64,000 nt of DNA, taken from positions 169,501 to 233,500 of the forward strand of contig CAJHNH020008459.1 of assembly GCA_905116865.2 (NCBI GenBank), given 5' to 3'. Under the pieces are notes generated by a model. That model did no database searches. It worked only from the letters and a program-made list of their open reading frames with translations, and was not told the DNA's origin. Made by a program: the position numbers and the translations under genes. The stretch comes from Candidula unifasciata. Its lineage: Eukaryota > Mollusca > Gastropoda > Stylommatophora > Geomitridae. Shown here in pieces: positions 12,001 through 20,759 of the stretch (positions are counted from its first letter, which is position 1; each line of letters starts with the position of its first letter).

Positions 12001-15000
12001 TAAACAAAGCTAAACTGGCACTTACCAACATTGGCCACGTACAGCTTGTTGTTGTATATGAGGACCACTGTAGCAGTTGTTCCTCCTGAGATTTCTTTGT
12101 CCAGATCTTCCAGGCCTTTCATGAGTCCTGGGTATTTGTTGTAGGCTTCATAGTCACTGATGCCCTGAAATCACACAAATCAGTGCTTTTGTATGGAGCG
12201 GAAACATGAACAACTAAGGCAATTACTAATAAATTACAGACATTCATTAACTGGTGCCTGCTCAGAATAGAGTGAATTTAATGGTATGATAGAATCACGA
12301 ATGTAGAGCTTTGGGAGAGAACTAAGCAGGCTCCACTGAACAAAGAGGTGAAGAAAAAGATAGGACACACATTGAGAGAACCCGAGAACAATATAACTAG
12401 AATGTCTTTGCACTGAAACTCACAGGGGCATAGGAATAAAGGAAAGCCAAAAAAACACATGGAGAAGGGAGCTGGAGAATGAAGTTACAAAGACAGGGAG
12501 GACATGAGGACAGCTGCATGCGATAGAAAACGATACAATGACTTGGTGTGAGTTGGTTTAGGGCCTATGCTCCACTGGGGGCTAGAAAGGTAAAAGAAGA
12601 AGAAAAAGAAGCAGAATGCGAAGAAGAACTAAGACATTTGGAAGGGGTGAGACAAGAACAGTGACTAGATCCATGATTCTGGTGAGTACGTGAGAGGATG
12701 AAATAATACAACCTAACCTTATGAAGAGAACTGATTGCCCACATCAGAAAGAGACAGTCTACATTCTTTGGCCATGTGATGAGAAAGAAAAAACTGGAGT
12801 ACATCATGACAGTAGGAAAGTTGGAGGGGAAGAGATGCAGAGGGAGACCAGGAGAAAAGATGCTGGAGAGTCTGACAGAATGGCATGGAGGATCAGTTGT
12901 GTCAGTTGACTGAAATACACGAGACAGAAGGTCGTGGACAGATATGACTACCGACACCATGGCCTCTTTCTAAACATTTAGATGACTTCTTTTTCTGTTC
13001 AAAGAATTTTAAGCATTGTTTTTAAAAACACATTTCTGACACCTTAACAAATTTTTGATGTTGCTAGTTTACTAATCATCCATGACCCACTGGATATGAA
13101 AAACTTCTTCATCAGCATTCTGAGCCCTTGAGGTTCACTGCTGCAGATATTATCAACCTTCATTCACCTCTGTGACTGGCTCTCTCTTTGTGACTCCAAG
13201 TGTGTGTAGGTCTACATGTATATCACCTCTTCATCGTCTTCTTGGTCTACCTCTCTGTCATCCGCCATTCTCTCTATATGCCCCAGCCATTTAAGTCTAT
13301 TAGCCTTCATGTTGCCACAATAATCAATGGTGATTTAAACAGATGATGAATTTCATTGTTGCTTCTCTGTCTTTGACATTTAAAAAAATATGTAATGAGG
13401 CTTCATCTCTTTTAGCTGCATTCCAGGTTTCAGAATCATATAGGACAACTGGTCTTATTAGTGTTTTATGTATTTTGATCTTGGTCTTACAAGAGAGAGT
13501 GTGCGATTTTTAGCAGAAGTTGTAGGGCACTGTATACTTTTTTTTTTCAGATTGTATTCTAGATGATATTTCTTCTCTCAAGTCTGTTGGAGCAGTTGAA
13601 GTTTGTACCTATGGAGTTGTATGTTCGTTTGGAAGAAAACCTGAAAAGATAGTCATGAAATAATCACATTTTGTCATTCAGTCTGACAGTTCCGAGCACT
13701 TACTTCTGGTAACTGGTCTTGATACTGAGACCTCTTTGCCAGTGTGTTGTCCATGTCTTCAAAGTAGCCCTTCTCAACGACTATAAATGCCTGTGGATAT
13801 TCAATACAGAAGTTTGCAAAGAGTAAAAAGGAGTAAAGTCAGTAAGGAACTTTTTTTTAACACAGCAGGCTTACAGTCGTAGACTCCTACTTTTATTATG
13901 TTATCACAATAGACGTCTTTGCACATTGGGCATCCCCATGCGGGGTCAGCTCTCCGATGTAGCAGCCACTCCAAGGTACCTCTAATGACTGTTCCCATGA
14001 GGAGATGGTTACAATATCTCCTGTCTTTACCACACAGACGGCATAGTCATGATTCACCAAGCTTACATCCTCGGTTGCGCAGTCGTGTTAGCGTCAGATT
14101 CACCACTGACCCCCAGCCTAGTCCGTACAACATTGACGATGTCAGCTCTGTCCATGCTTCTTCCCATTTCCACTGATGCATTACTTGCCAGCTGGTCAGC
14201 TCTTACAATTATAGACCAATCTGCACTCAGTGGGTGATGTGGTCAGTAGCACACGGGCTGCCTTTACCTCCCAGGAAATTGCCTGGCAGCCATTTTAGAC
14301 AGGGTCAAACGGAAGCCAAGGTCAGTTTTACAACAAACAAAATTCATCAGTGACAATTCGGATTCCAATCCAAGGCCTTCAAGAAAGCAGGCGAGCGTCT
14401 TACTGCTACACCACTGGGGTTTCCTGTTCAAAGCATATACTATTCTTACAAAGTTATTAGTTTGCGTGGGAGCCAGGGTAGTGCAGTGGCTAGATGCATG
14501 CTTGCTGGCAAGAAAGTCTTGGGTTCAGACTTACTTTCATCATCATCGCCCCCATAACACTGCAGGACGTTGGGTTACCAGCTGCTGGTGACTGTCTGAT
14601 AAGATCTCTCTCTCTACCTCTGACTGCCAGATGCAATGAATTTCATGACTGCATACCTAAGGCCTATCCAGTCAATTAAGTTCTGTACCCAGGTGTTTCT
14701 TAGTCTGCCTCTTCCCCTCTACTAAGCCCTGACTCACTTTAGTATTCCAGGGGTCATTGAAAGCGTGAGTGCACATTGATATTTATGAGGACGCCGATTT
14801 TGTCTTCCTGTATTTCCCTTTCCTTAAATATATCTAGTTATCACAACATATTCCATAAATTGTATTCAGGTCTTAACCTTTTTCAAATTATTACTCATTT
14901 TGGCTATCCAGGCAATTTTAAGCCTTCTTTAGTACAACTACATTTCTAATTCCCTAAATTTTGATGCTGTTGTTGTTGATTAATTTATAAATAATCTAGT

Positions 15001-16845
15001 CAAATGTGGGACTATCAATAGAAATTCTGCTAAACAATTAATACTTTAATTACAAAGTTTTCAGCTATGTTACATATACCACAAAACTTTAAAAAAAAAA
15101 ACATACACACACATCGTTGAATTACAGGTTCCTACCTGTCTCAATGCCTCCTTCACCTCTTCATCTGAATAATTTGACTGCAACTGTCCAAACAAGAGCT
15201 CTGCTGGCATCCTTTGAGCAGCAAAGTCAGCAACTCTAGAGCCATTGTGACCATCAAAAACCCCATACAGGAAGCAGCCATCTTGCCTGGAGAGGTAAGT
15301 TTTCATTAGTTTAATGCATAGCTAATGCATACTTGGACAAGTATACGGATCAGTTGAACTGTAAATAATGCTGAATTAAGTAAATAATGCTGAATTAAGT
15401 AAATAATGCTGAATTAAGTAAATAATGCTGAATTAAGTAAATAATGCTGAATTAAGTAAATAATGCTGAATTAAGTAAATAATGCTGAATTAAGTAAATA
15501 ATGCTGAATTAAGTAAATAATGTTGGAATTAAGTAAATAATGCTGAATTAAGTAAATAATGCTGAATTAAGTAAATAATGCTGAATTAAGTAAATAATGA
15601 AATAGTCTGGCTGGTTGGAAGATTTCAGGAAGAGTGAATTTTTTTGTTTAAAATCTGACTCGATGCAGACTTGAACTCAAGACTCCCAGGCGGAAGGTGA
15701 ACATCTCGCCATTACCCTACAACGGCTCCACAGGCAAAGCATAACGACTGATCTACAACAAACTGTCAAATGCAGTGAGAAAAAGAATATAAAAGCTGTC
15801 CTATTAGATTTAGATGACAGGTCAACATCATGGCACAAGGGTAGTAACCCATAAGTGCTCCGTTCTACTTCTAACTCAAACCTGAGTCTAAAGAATCATG
15901 GTGCAGTGCACAAACTCTGTTACAACGGCGAGGATCCTAAAATACTTAGGGTAGATTTTTAACACCAAATTTTGCCTAGGCAGCGTATTTAGGCTACTCT
16001 TTTTGATTTCCATCTGCCAAGAGATTTTTTTTTTTTACATGCGTAGCAATATACACAGGCGTCCAATCATACTACCCAGAGACTAGGGGAAATTACTGGA
16101 AGTCCACGTGAAAAACCCCCAGCTTTCACCGGGGCTTGAACCCGGGACCTCCAGCACTCAAGGTGGACGCCATGCCTCGAGACCACGCAGCCGTCCTACC
16201 GTATGGATGTGAGACTTGAACTATAAGCATTACTCTTCCATTGCTATGAAACATCTGATAGCGTGGTACTGAACACATCACCATGCTGAGAAAGGCACGG
16301 CTGGTCCAGTGATTAGAGACCAATCTCCCATTCTTATGCAGGAGATCAGAGTTCAGTAATGGGTGGAGATTTTCTCTGTTAGGGCAAAATAAAAATATCC
16401 TAACCTGCATAGTCCGTGGTGACTGCACCAGCCATGCTGCCTGAAACCATCGGGTCGTGATGTCCTACACTGCTCTAAAAGTGGTCAATACAGGCAGTGA
16501 AGACAGTTTCCCTCTTTTGAGTACACATGTGGCAACATATACACTTATCAAAGCACTGAAAATTGTTTTTTAATGTTTTGTTTTTTGTTGTTGAAGAAAC
16601 TAATTCTCCAACAGAATTGTTCCATCTTTAATGATGGTCTAAAAAAATACAGAAAAAAATGTTTCAAGCTGCTTTCTCACCATTACCTTTTGAAGAAGCC
16701 ATTCATACCTGAAATGAAAGTTTCGATCTTCAAAGTCATGAGCCTCCCTTCTATTCCCATCCTCTCTGTAGATCTGATTGGTAGAAAGTCCTACACCTGA
16801 TAAATGACAAACAGGCAAATCATCTGTCCAACTGAGTTTGGGGTC
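2534..16845 (-). CDS. TAB1: TAB1, TAK1-binding protein 1 (whole gene span, 7 coding exons, first exon missing)
   Basis: TAB1 is the PP2C-fold regulatory subunit that binds and activates the MAP3K TAK1 and recruits p38 in innate-immune and TGF-beta/BMP signalling in the cytosol. Exons on the minus strand are 16709-16845, 15136-15286, 13704-13790, 12026-12164, 9469-9697, 4700-5375 and 2534-2674. All junctions are GT-AG, all phases agree, and the sum is 1560 nt (519 residues plus stop). Human TAB1 has 504. The order is N-terminal PP2C-like fold (residues about 5-355 of this partial protein), a Ser/Thr-rich linker (about 356-470), and a C-terminal TAK1-binding segment with AYVNFSEWY, matching human PYVDFAEFY. 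Unlike human TAB1, the PP2C metal-site aspartates are present (D57, D173, D279, D346 in this numbering). The exon holding the initiator Met was not found upstream of 16845. Introns hold SINEs, LINE scraps and minisatellites. Confidence 0.95.
3003..3113. repeat. (GA)n microsatellite in the last TAB1 intron
   Basis: A nearly pure GA dinucleotide run with one GTGTGT interruption near 3068 and a decayed right end. The flanks 2680-3000 hold no recognisable element. Confidence 0.95.
3225..3600 (+). repeat. SINE family B copy, tRNA-derived
   Basis: The head 'ggtcttaaggcatggtgtcc' followed about 35 bases later by 'gggttcaggccccggtgaag' looks like Pol III box A and box B of a tRNA-derived SINE. The body has the family blocks 'ctggtctctgggtagtaaga', 'aatcccttgggagttg' and 'agtagcctaacggcgctgct'. 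Other copies are at 5620, 15825, 39160 and 44817. Confidence 0.75.
3857..3940 (+). mobile_element. 84-bp 5'-truncated LINE tail with 13-bp target duplication
   Basis: The insert ends in the 3' tail 'gtgctgtgatgtcaattct' shared with the RNase H-bearing LINE at 40496-41345. It is flanked by the perfect direct repeat AGTTTTAGAACCA (3844-3856 and 3941-3953). This is the signature of target-primed reverse transcription with extreme 5' truncation. Confidence 0.8.
4014..4268 (+). repeat. 31-bp minisatellite inside a LINE ORF, about 8 copies
   Basis: The unit contains 'gttggagaactacttaatac' and then 'ttggagtgaaa', period 31. It corresponds to the SWRTT...TWSE stretch of the LINE reading frame, seen unexpanded at 10400-10450. 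Since 31 is not a multiple of three, the expansion scrambled the frame. Confidence 0.85.
4700..5375 (-). CDS. TAB1: TAB1 exon: end of PP2C fold and Ser/Thr-rich linker
   Basis: This large exon starts in phase 2 (one base completes the Ser codon of SAAK) and ends on a codon boundary before a GTAGGA donor. It encodes SAAKVEPVIAD, matching human SAAKSKPIIAE. It continues with the LMSDGLYQAL helix, AQAVVDRV and KRDDITLLVRNFNYPL, the last strands of the PP2C fold. A linker of about 110 residues follows, rich in Ser, Thr and Asn, the region that in vertebrates binds p38 and is phosphorylated. Two aspartates here (SDG and RDD) match PP2C metal ligands; human TAB1 has SEG at the first. Confidence 0.95.
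5600..6150 (-). repeat. SINE family B copy
   Basis: Minus-strand tRNA-like SINE. Its box-B-like 'ccggggattgaacccgaaac' lies at about 6070-6090 and the head 'ttgaggcggacaccatgct' at 6103-6121. A G-run at 6018-6032 interrupts it. The left part 5600-5720 resembles SINE C ('ggcccagtctcaaatgggtt'). Confidence 0.7.
6155..6345 (+). repeat. LINE 3' end with (GAT)n tail
   Basis: The plus-strand reading contains SHVIREV, resembling the FGHVMR motif at LINE ORF2 C-termini, and ends in a GAT/TGA microsatellite at 6328-6340. Several other LINE 3' ends here finish the same way (8110, 33230). The stretch 6345-6830 shares only a diffuse repeat block with 31140-31300 and has no gene I can support. Confidence 0.45.
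6832..7350 (-). pseudogene. LINE ORF2 C-terminal fragment
   Basis: Minus-strand open frame of 172 codons with a LINE post-RT pattern: CQTWTLTSSNERKI, then LRRVEGVSRKDRIRN, KLFGHLTRMP, and GRPRKIW. It lacks the RT catalytic region, so it is a 5'-truncated copy. A related copy is at 41345-41590. Confidence 0.75.
7370..7820 (+). repeat. SINE C followed by SINE A
   Basis: 7370-7525 matches SINE C ('gtggtaccaggcaatgtcct', 'ggtggccggtgtgatgttga', 'ctggtctatacaaatatatg'). 7530-7820 is a full SINE A ending in a (GAA)n tail at 7803-7818. The tandem placement suggests one inserted into the tail of the other. Confidence 0.75.
7845..8130 (+). repeat. LINE 3' fragment
   Basis: The plus-strand reading includes KLEYVVTTANICGKRDRERQ, similar to LINE ORF2 C-terminal fragments at 12720 and 33400, and ends in a GATGAT run at 8112-8121. 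The frame is interrupted. 8130-8400 has no recognisable feature. Confidence 0.5.
8400..8830 (-). pseudogene. LINE ORF2 C-terminal fragment
   Basis: The minus-strand reading contains DCSNHRETVYILWLYHERE, the diverged equivalent of the DCPHQKETVYILWPCDEKE stretch at 12720-12790 on the plus strand. A LINE C-terminal piece; non-functional. Confidence 0.6.
8925..9275 (+). repeat. SINE C fragment and SINE E (tRNA-derived)
   Basis: 8925-9095 is a SINE C-like copy. 9110-9275 begins 'ggctggccgagcagtttcaa' and has 'gacctgagttcgacccctca' about 40 bases on, resembling box A and box B of tRNA-Leu/Ser, followed by the 'tgttagggcaaaat' body. A second SINE E copy lies at 16290-16480. Confidence 0.6.
9282..9406. 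mobile_element. Short TTAA-flanked MITE
   Basis: TTAA at both ends (9282-9285 and 9403-9406), with inverted ends CTCTTTGAG and CTCAAAGAG. It is a 125-bp relative of the 694-bp element at 37449-38142. A TTAA duplication points to piggyBac-like transposition. It sits 62 bp from a TAB1 exon. Confidence 0.65.
9469..9697 (-). CDS. TAB1: TAB1 exon: central PP2C fold
   Basis: The exon begins with GC, completing a Gly codon, and ends AG, completing Ser in the next exon; the donor reads GTTTGT. It encodes (G)DTRAILCKTGPDGVLRVIQL, then YDHTISDPGEQARLQQLGL and RCIGDYHMKGGYKDNFIL, colinear with human NRALLCKSTVDG...RRIGDYKVKYGY. The GDTRA motif matches the PP2C GDSR motif, which is NVGTNRA in human TAB1. 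Confidence 0.95.
9745..9905. repeat. 26-bp minisatellite next to a TAB1 splice acceptor
   Basis: About six copies of 'tagcaatcacaatgtccatt' plus 'atgaag'. On the minus strand it begins roughly 48 bases upstream of the acceptor of exon 9469-9697, so it occupies the branch-point neighbourhood of that intron. Confidence 0.85.
9955..10225 (+). repeat. SINE family A copy
   Basis: Plus-strand SINE A with the blocks 'gacccac...aaacaaacatgttgtaag', 'gcatctgcttgagacgc', 'ggaaccagcagtctgcatat' and 'aagtccagaagtggac', ending near 'ggtgaacgcgaag'. Confidence 0.75.
10240..10950 (+). pseudogene. LINE post-RT fragment with an 85-bp internal duplication
   Basis: The reading resembles 3755-4620 (YASESWGTTKDMERK). 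The block starting 'ggtactgaaatgagaaacaa' occurs twice, at 10611 and 10696 (period 85). The frame is broken throughout. Confidence 0.6.
10959..11183. mobile_element. hAT-type MITE with 8-bp target duplication
   Basis: Ends CAGTGTTTCCCAAACTTG and AGTTTGGGAATCATTG are inverted repeats typical of hAT elements. It is flanked by aactagac (10951-10958) and atctagac (11184-11191), an 8-bp duplication with one change. It contains a small internal repeat 'gtgaagaggtcgcgcctct'. Relatives are at 18935 and 38196. Confidence 0.85.
11395..11620 (-). repeat. SINE family C copy
   Basis: Minus-strand SINE C, from the 'aaaggaccccttccacgcct' tail block through 'ggtgtattgggcatatagg' to 'acctatttaaggctgggtcg', with a G-run at 11580-11592. 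11620-12020 has no recognisable element. Confidence 0.7.
12026..12164 (-). CDS. TAB1: TAB1 exon: PP2C core strand with LYVANVG
   Basis: Starts in phase 0 after TTTCAG and ends with one base of a Gly codon before GTAAGT. It encodes GISDYEAYNKYPGLMKGL, then KEISGG and VLIYNNKLYVANV(G). Human TAB1 has REISGGAMAVVAVLLNNKLY and VANVG at the same place. Confidence 0.95.
12180..12960 (+). pseudogene. LINE ORF2 C-terminal fragments
   Basis: 12180-12620 reads LYGAETWTTKAITNKLQTF, then ELWERTKQAPLNKEV and KIGHTLREPENNITRMS, a common animal LINE C-terminus. 12640-12960 contains TDCPHQKETVYILWPCDEKE. Both have stops and belong to different LINE families. They lie in a TAB1 intron. Confidence 0.7.
13080..13610 (-). 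repeat. LINE RT fragment
   Basis: On the minus strand this resembles degraded LINE ORF2 coding sequence after the RT domain. A related stretch lies at 17290-17560 ('ggtctacctctctgtcatc' versus 'ggtctacttctaatcatc'). No intact domain. Confidence 0.45.
13704..13790 (-). CDS. TAB1: TAB1 exon: 29 codons after the DGH motif exon
   Basis: A phase 0 exon flanked by ATCCACAG and GTAAGTGC. It encodes AFIVVEKGYFEDMDNTLAKR and then SQYQDQLPE, matching human QAFDVVERSFLESIDDALAE and LQSQLPE. Confidence 0.95.
13830..14240 (-). pseudogene. LINE RNase H C-terminal fragment
   Basis: The minus-strand reading contains ADQLASNASVEMGRSMDRAD and IVNVVRTRLGV, the end of an RNase H domain of the type carried by I-like LINEs. 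The related plus-strand copy is at 40496-41345. Later stops show decay. Confidence 0.6.
14225..14770. repeat. SINE C (minus) then tRNA-like head and LINE scrap
   Basis: 14225-14430 is SINE C on the minus strand ('gggtgatgtggtcagtagca', 'gccattttagacagggtc'). 14465-14530 is a tRNA-like head ('gtagtgcagtggctagatgc', 'tcttgggttcagac'), and the rest to about 14770 resembles degraded LINE sequence. 14770-15070 shows nothing. Confidence 0.5.
15136..15286 (-). CDS. TAB1: TAB1 exon: PP2C DGH motif
   Basis: One base completes an Arg codon, then 50 codons. It begins QDGCFLYGVFDGHNGSRVAD and ends in DEEVKEALRQ, with donor GTAGGA and acceptor CTCTCCAG. FDGHNG is the classic PP2C DGH(x)G metal-binding motif; human TAB1 reads FNGYDG here. 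FAAQRMPAELLFGQL matches human FVAQRLSAELLLGQL. Confidence 0.96.
15350..15600. repeat. 19-bp minisatellite in a TAB1 intron
   Basis: About 13 copies of TAAATAATGCTGAATTAAG, nearly perfect; one copy has ttggaatt. It begins about 60 bases upstream (minus strand) of the acceptor of exon 15136-15286. Confidence 0.92.
15820..16205 (-). repeat. SINE family B copy
   Basis: A well-preserved minus-strand SINE B: body 'atcatggcacaagggtagta', 'aatacttagggtagattttt', box-B-like 'cggggcttgaacccgggacc', and head 'cgccatgcctcgagacca'. Confidence 0.8.
16285..16485 (+). repeat. SINE family E copy
   Basis: tRNA-like head 'ggctggtccagtgattagag', box-B-like 'gatcagagttcagtaatggg', then the body 'tgttagggcaaaataaaaat'. 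Second copy of the element at 9110. Confidence 0.6.
16709..16845 (-). CDS. TAB1: TAB1 first recognised exon (start of the PP2C-like fold)
   Basis: Phase 0 start after TTTTCAG; ends with AG before GTATGA. It encodes DPKLSWTDDLPVCHLSGVGL, then STNQIYREDGNRREAHDF. Human TAB1 has PSWTDDLPLCHLSGVG, so only about 15-20 N-terminal residues are missing. The Arg of NQIYRED aligns with the PP2C motif-1 arginine. The exon with the start codon was not found. Confidence 0.94.
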
Positions 16846-16939
16846 CTGAAAACAAAATTACCAATTAGAAAATAGTTGTATTATCCAACTATATGTAACA
16901 CTTTTTAAGATACCCACACTGTCTTATTCTTCAGCAGCA

Positions 16940-17300
16940 TTCTAACTCTTTCAGTCCCAGGGTGTTTAGCATCGGAGGACCAAGGGATGGTTTTGAAATG
17001 TCACAAGTGCAACACATTAAAACAGACCGCAATAATTCGGCTGTTACGCAACATACACATATTGTATATCAAAGTGACCGGGGATTGTTGGTGAGTTACA
17101 CTTTTAACCACATTTCTGAATAAACATAATGGTCAACACATGTGTTATTGCACATAAGGAACAGGAAAGACCATTCAAAACTGCTGATTTGTGTTTTTGT
17201 ACTGGTCAGTGGTAAATTAAATACCTCTACATGTCACACGCCGACTGGGTAGTAACCAACAGGTGTGTGCTGCCTTCCTTGGGACTCAAAGAGATGAGGC
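16940..17300. mobile_element. Decayed TTAA-type MITE
   Basis: Same ends as 37449-38142 ('aactctttcagtcccaggg' and 'gggactcaaagagatga') and a shared interior ('cacattaaaacagaccgcaa', 'tatcaaagtgaccgggga'), but the TTAA sites have mutated. Confidence 0.6.
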
Positions 17301-18480
17301 TCACTACTGCAGATATAACCCTCTATTCATCTTTGTGACTGGCCTTCTCTTTCCAGTTGGTGACTGCATGTGTTTGTAGGTCTGTCAATATATTATCTCT
17401 CCACTATTTCCCTTTTCTGGCTCATGGTCTACTTCTAATCATCTATTTTGTATTCACAGTTTTTGAATCTCTGTTATCTGCTGTTCTATTTATCTGCCTC
17501 AACCAATGCAGTAATTCAGCTTTTATGATGCCAGTATTCAGTGGTGATTAAAACATAGTATAAATGCGGTTGCTGTTTCTCACTCTCCATTAGTTGGTTA
17601 GTTAGTCTTTCCTCTTGAGCCTAAAGTGACGCATAAGGCAGATGTCATAGCTCTCCACATCTGGCGGTCCGTTGCCACCTGAATTAGGTCTTGGATATTC
17701 ATTAGGCCCATAGTTGAGCCTTCCCTGATGATGGTTCTACGTAGAGTCTCTCTTGGTCTTCCCCATTTTCTTATCCCGTCCAGTATCCATATGAGGGCTT
17801 GATGGGGGAGTCTTGTCTTATCCATTCTGAGTGCATGGCCGATGTAATTCCAGCGGCGCTTTCTTTAAAAAATCTGATACATTTTCTTGCTTGGTCTCTT
17901 GTCTTATTTGCGTGTTGGATCTGAAATCTGTCCAGTGCAGATTCAGTATTCTTCTAATTCATTATTCTTCCAAGACGTCTGTTCTCAATATAAAATTGTC
18001 TAATTTTTCATCAAGAGCTCCTGTTGCTGTCCAACTCTTGCCTCCATAACTCAGTACTGGAGATCACATAAGATTTGAAGATCTTAAGGTTTATGTGCTT
18101 GCTGAGTCTTTGACTTCCAGATATTTGACAGTTTGGAAAAGGCACTAGATGTCAGTGTAATGCTTAATTATATTTCTGGCACTGAATCCCCTGTAGATGT
18201 CATCTTACTCCCTAGGTATGTAAAGCTGTCGACTTTTTCAAGAATGTGATTGTTTAGTTTGATGTCCTCTGAACTACTGGTAAGATCAATAATTTTTGTT
18301 TTTGCTGTGTTAATTTGGAGACCAGTGTGTCTTGAACTCAGAAGCATTCTACATTGAAGACACTTAAATATATAGGATGAATCATTCACAACTGAACAGT
18401 TATGTGTCTTTATAGAGACTATCACACTTTCAAACAAGTGAAGTTTCAAAGTGTTTTTCCTCCATATGCGTGAATAATGT
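17300..18480 (-). pseudogene. LINE ORF2 fragments
   Basis: The minus strand holds MDKTRLPHQALIWILDG, then RGRPRETLRRTIIREGS-like text at 17598-17825 (here WGRPRETLRRT). At 18168-18449 it has LQINTAKTKIIDL and VDSFTYLGSKMTSTGD, the RT palm/thumb boundary. Related to 51545-52350. Multiple frameshifts. Confidence 0.7.
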
Positions 18481-18509
18481 GTTCTGAATTCTGGTTAATA
18501 TGGAGGATT

Positions 18510-18735
18510 AGTTAGTTAGTTGTGTATCCTTTACAGGGCGTTGCAGAACCAACCCCAACAGCCCCTGGCTGTTGTGTGGTTTTTCTAGACAAATTTACAT
18601 CCAGTAGTTTGCTATTGCTTTCTGGACGGTCGGCTTTCTTGATACCACTGTGGAAACCAACACAACGTGCATGGCCCGCAGCAATACGAAGAGTTTGCAT
18701 CGACTTAGCCACAGAGCCGACAATATGGAGAATAG
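18510..18735 (+). repeat. SINE family D copy
   Basis: Shares 'gtatcctttacagggcgttg' and 'tttttctagacaaatt' with copies at 23930, 25680 and 59110. The far end of better copies carries a minus-strand box-B-like 'gggatcaaaccc', so it is probably tRNA-derived. Confidence 0.65.
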
Positions 18736-18934
18736 GGATGATTAATGTTTGTCACAGCAACAAGTTTGTGCTTTTTGCACAATTGTAAGCCACTGCATTT
18801 TCCTCCATATATACGGTGAGTGGACGGTGCAACACTGTGGACTGCATATGTTATTTTGAATGCTTTTCTTTTTTTACTGTACCAAATGGTTTTATTGTAA
18901 ACTTCAGATTCAGAAAATGTGAGTAGCCAGTTGC

Positions 18935-19124
18935 CAGCGTTTCCAAAACATTTGTTAGTCGCGGCACCTTTTTTTCAAATAAAATTTATCTACGGTGCCC
19001 TAACCTAAGTAAAAGTATGACTATTTGTGTCTTGGTTAAATTAATTATGAAGCTTTTACTATATTTCGTGGTGCCCCTGTGAAGAGGTCGCTGCTCCCCG
19101 GGGTGCACAGTTTGGGAATCACTG
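18935..19124. mobile_element. hAT-type MITE
   Basis: Same family as 10959-11183 and 38196-38392. Ends CAGCGTTTCC and GGGAATCACTG; the interior contains 'gtgaagaggtcgctgctcc'. No matching 8-bp duplication is visible. Confidence 0.65.
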
Positions 19125-19129
19125 GTGTA

Positions 19130-20350
19130 TACTATTGGCTTTGGTAGGATTGCAGCTTGTGTCAACTGTTTCACAAGGGACAATGATAGACATTCTGTGT
19201 GGTTGTGATTGGCGCAGGAAAAAAGCAATTATGAGGGGACCTGTTTGCTATTAAGCTGGAACTGCAACTGCAGTGTTTTCCATTATTTTCCTATACAAAT
19301 ATGAGGCCCGATCAAATAAAACCACCAAACTTTGCTGTGTCGGGCTGGAAAGCTTAAGTGGAGCATGATGACACCTTACACTTGTAATTAGAGCAAACCA
19401 GTGAATATGTGAAACTGAAACTTGTGCATTCTCAAAGTAGGTTGTGCTGCAGATCATTAACATTGTGTATCATATCAAATCTATGAATTGTGGATCTGCA
19501 ACAGCGGTTCAGTTCTTTAGATGCAAAAGATGATCAGATTACCTTCATCATAGACTGGCACTGTTTGTGACAAATGTACATATAAAAGACAAGAGTGAAA
19601 GAAGCCTGATGCAAATGTTTCAAGAAAGGCTGTAAACTGATGAAGAATCTGCTACGCCAGGCCTGGTGCATACTGTTGGGACAGACTAGGGTAGTTATTT
19701 GGATGGGGTGAGATCGGCGATTACTTTGTTCATTAGACTTAGTGGAGGATTCTGAAGCGTTGCTCATTTATTTTGCAGTGCCATCAAATATAGTGCATCG
19801 CAAGAAACTGAAGTAGATGATGAAGATCAGAATGTGTGTTTCACAATGGGTCTCGTGGATGCTGATAGATCATTATGGTAAAAAAAAACGTATACATATT
19901 TGTTTTATGAACTACAGTATTTACTATTTATTTTAATTTCAACTCTGCTGGAGTCCAGTCAGTTGAGTCTGTGTGAGTGTTCAGTGTTGATGTTTACATT
20001 TTTAAAGTCGCTCTCTCACTCTGATTATCTTGGGTCGGTAATGAAAGATAATAATACTGCATCTATAATTTGATTTGCAAAACAACAGAAAAGGGTACAA
20101 ACCTGCATTCTCAATCCTGCAGCGAGTTAATATACAGAAACGTTTAACAAAACTTGATATCAGCCAGTTCCATCCTACTAGTGCTGTAGGACATAAATTT
20201 ACTAAACCAGTGTTGCCAGATAAATAGCTTAATTTTAAGCCAAAATTCTACCCAAAATACGCCAGAAAACGCCAAATAAAATATTACATTGTACTCACTT
20301 CACATCAAAAGCTTTAGATAAAATTCCTCACTGTATCCTCACTAGACCGA
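19130..20350. other. Unassigned stretch
   Basis: No coding exon can be supported. Around 19300-19330 'gaggcccgatcaaataaaac' resembles mariner-type ends, but no transposase can be read. At 20205-20290 'ccagtgttgccagataaa' and 'acgccagaaaacgcc' resemble text at 29690-29790, a possible shared degraded element. Confidence 0.3.
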
Positions 20351-20354
20351 CACG

Positions 20355-20490
20355 AAGATGGGCGCAGGATATAAGTGACTCCTTGAGTATGAAAGTATAT
20401 GAGGCAGGAGAACTGGCGAGAGACCGAGTTTCTTTCAGGCAGACTGTGATAAGAGCGACGTTCTGCAAAGCACCTGCTACATGATGATTA
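20355..20490 (+). pseudogene. LINE ORF2 C-terminal tip
   Basis: Plus-strand reading VYEAGELARDRVSFRQTVIR then ATFCKAP and a stop. The same end is on the minus strand at 50660-50785. Confidence 0.6.
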
Positions 20491-20759
20491 TTCTCACTAG
20501 AACAGGTGGAAGATACAGCTTAAGTGTAAACGATATATTTGTTATTGTGCATTATCGTTTAGTTCTATGCAACTGTATGTGCTCCTGTGTGCGCTAATGA
20601 TTTCACTTAGATGATCAGCTGTGCGTATTGCACAATGGCAGGTCATGCTTACAGCAAATACTCGGCTGCCTTAATTTTATAATTACTTTGTTGTAATGAG
20701 CTGTGACTGGCTTTTTGATGGAGTTTTTGTCCTATGTTTTTCGGATTTTGAGTTGAGGT

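Noticed and set aside
19290..19790. Possible mariner copy
   Set aside because: Only the end-like 'gaggcccgatcaaataaa' is suggestive; no transposase motif can be read in any frame.
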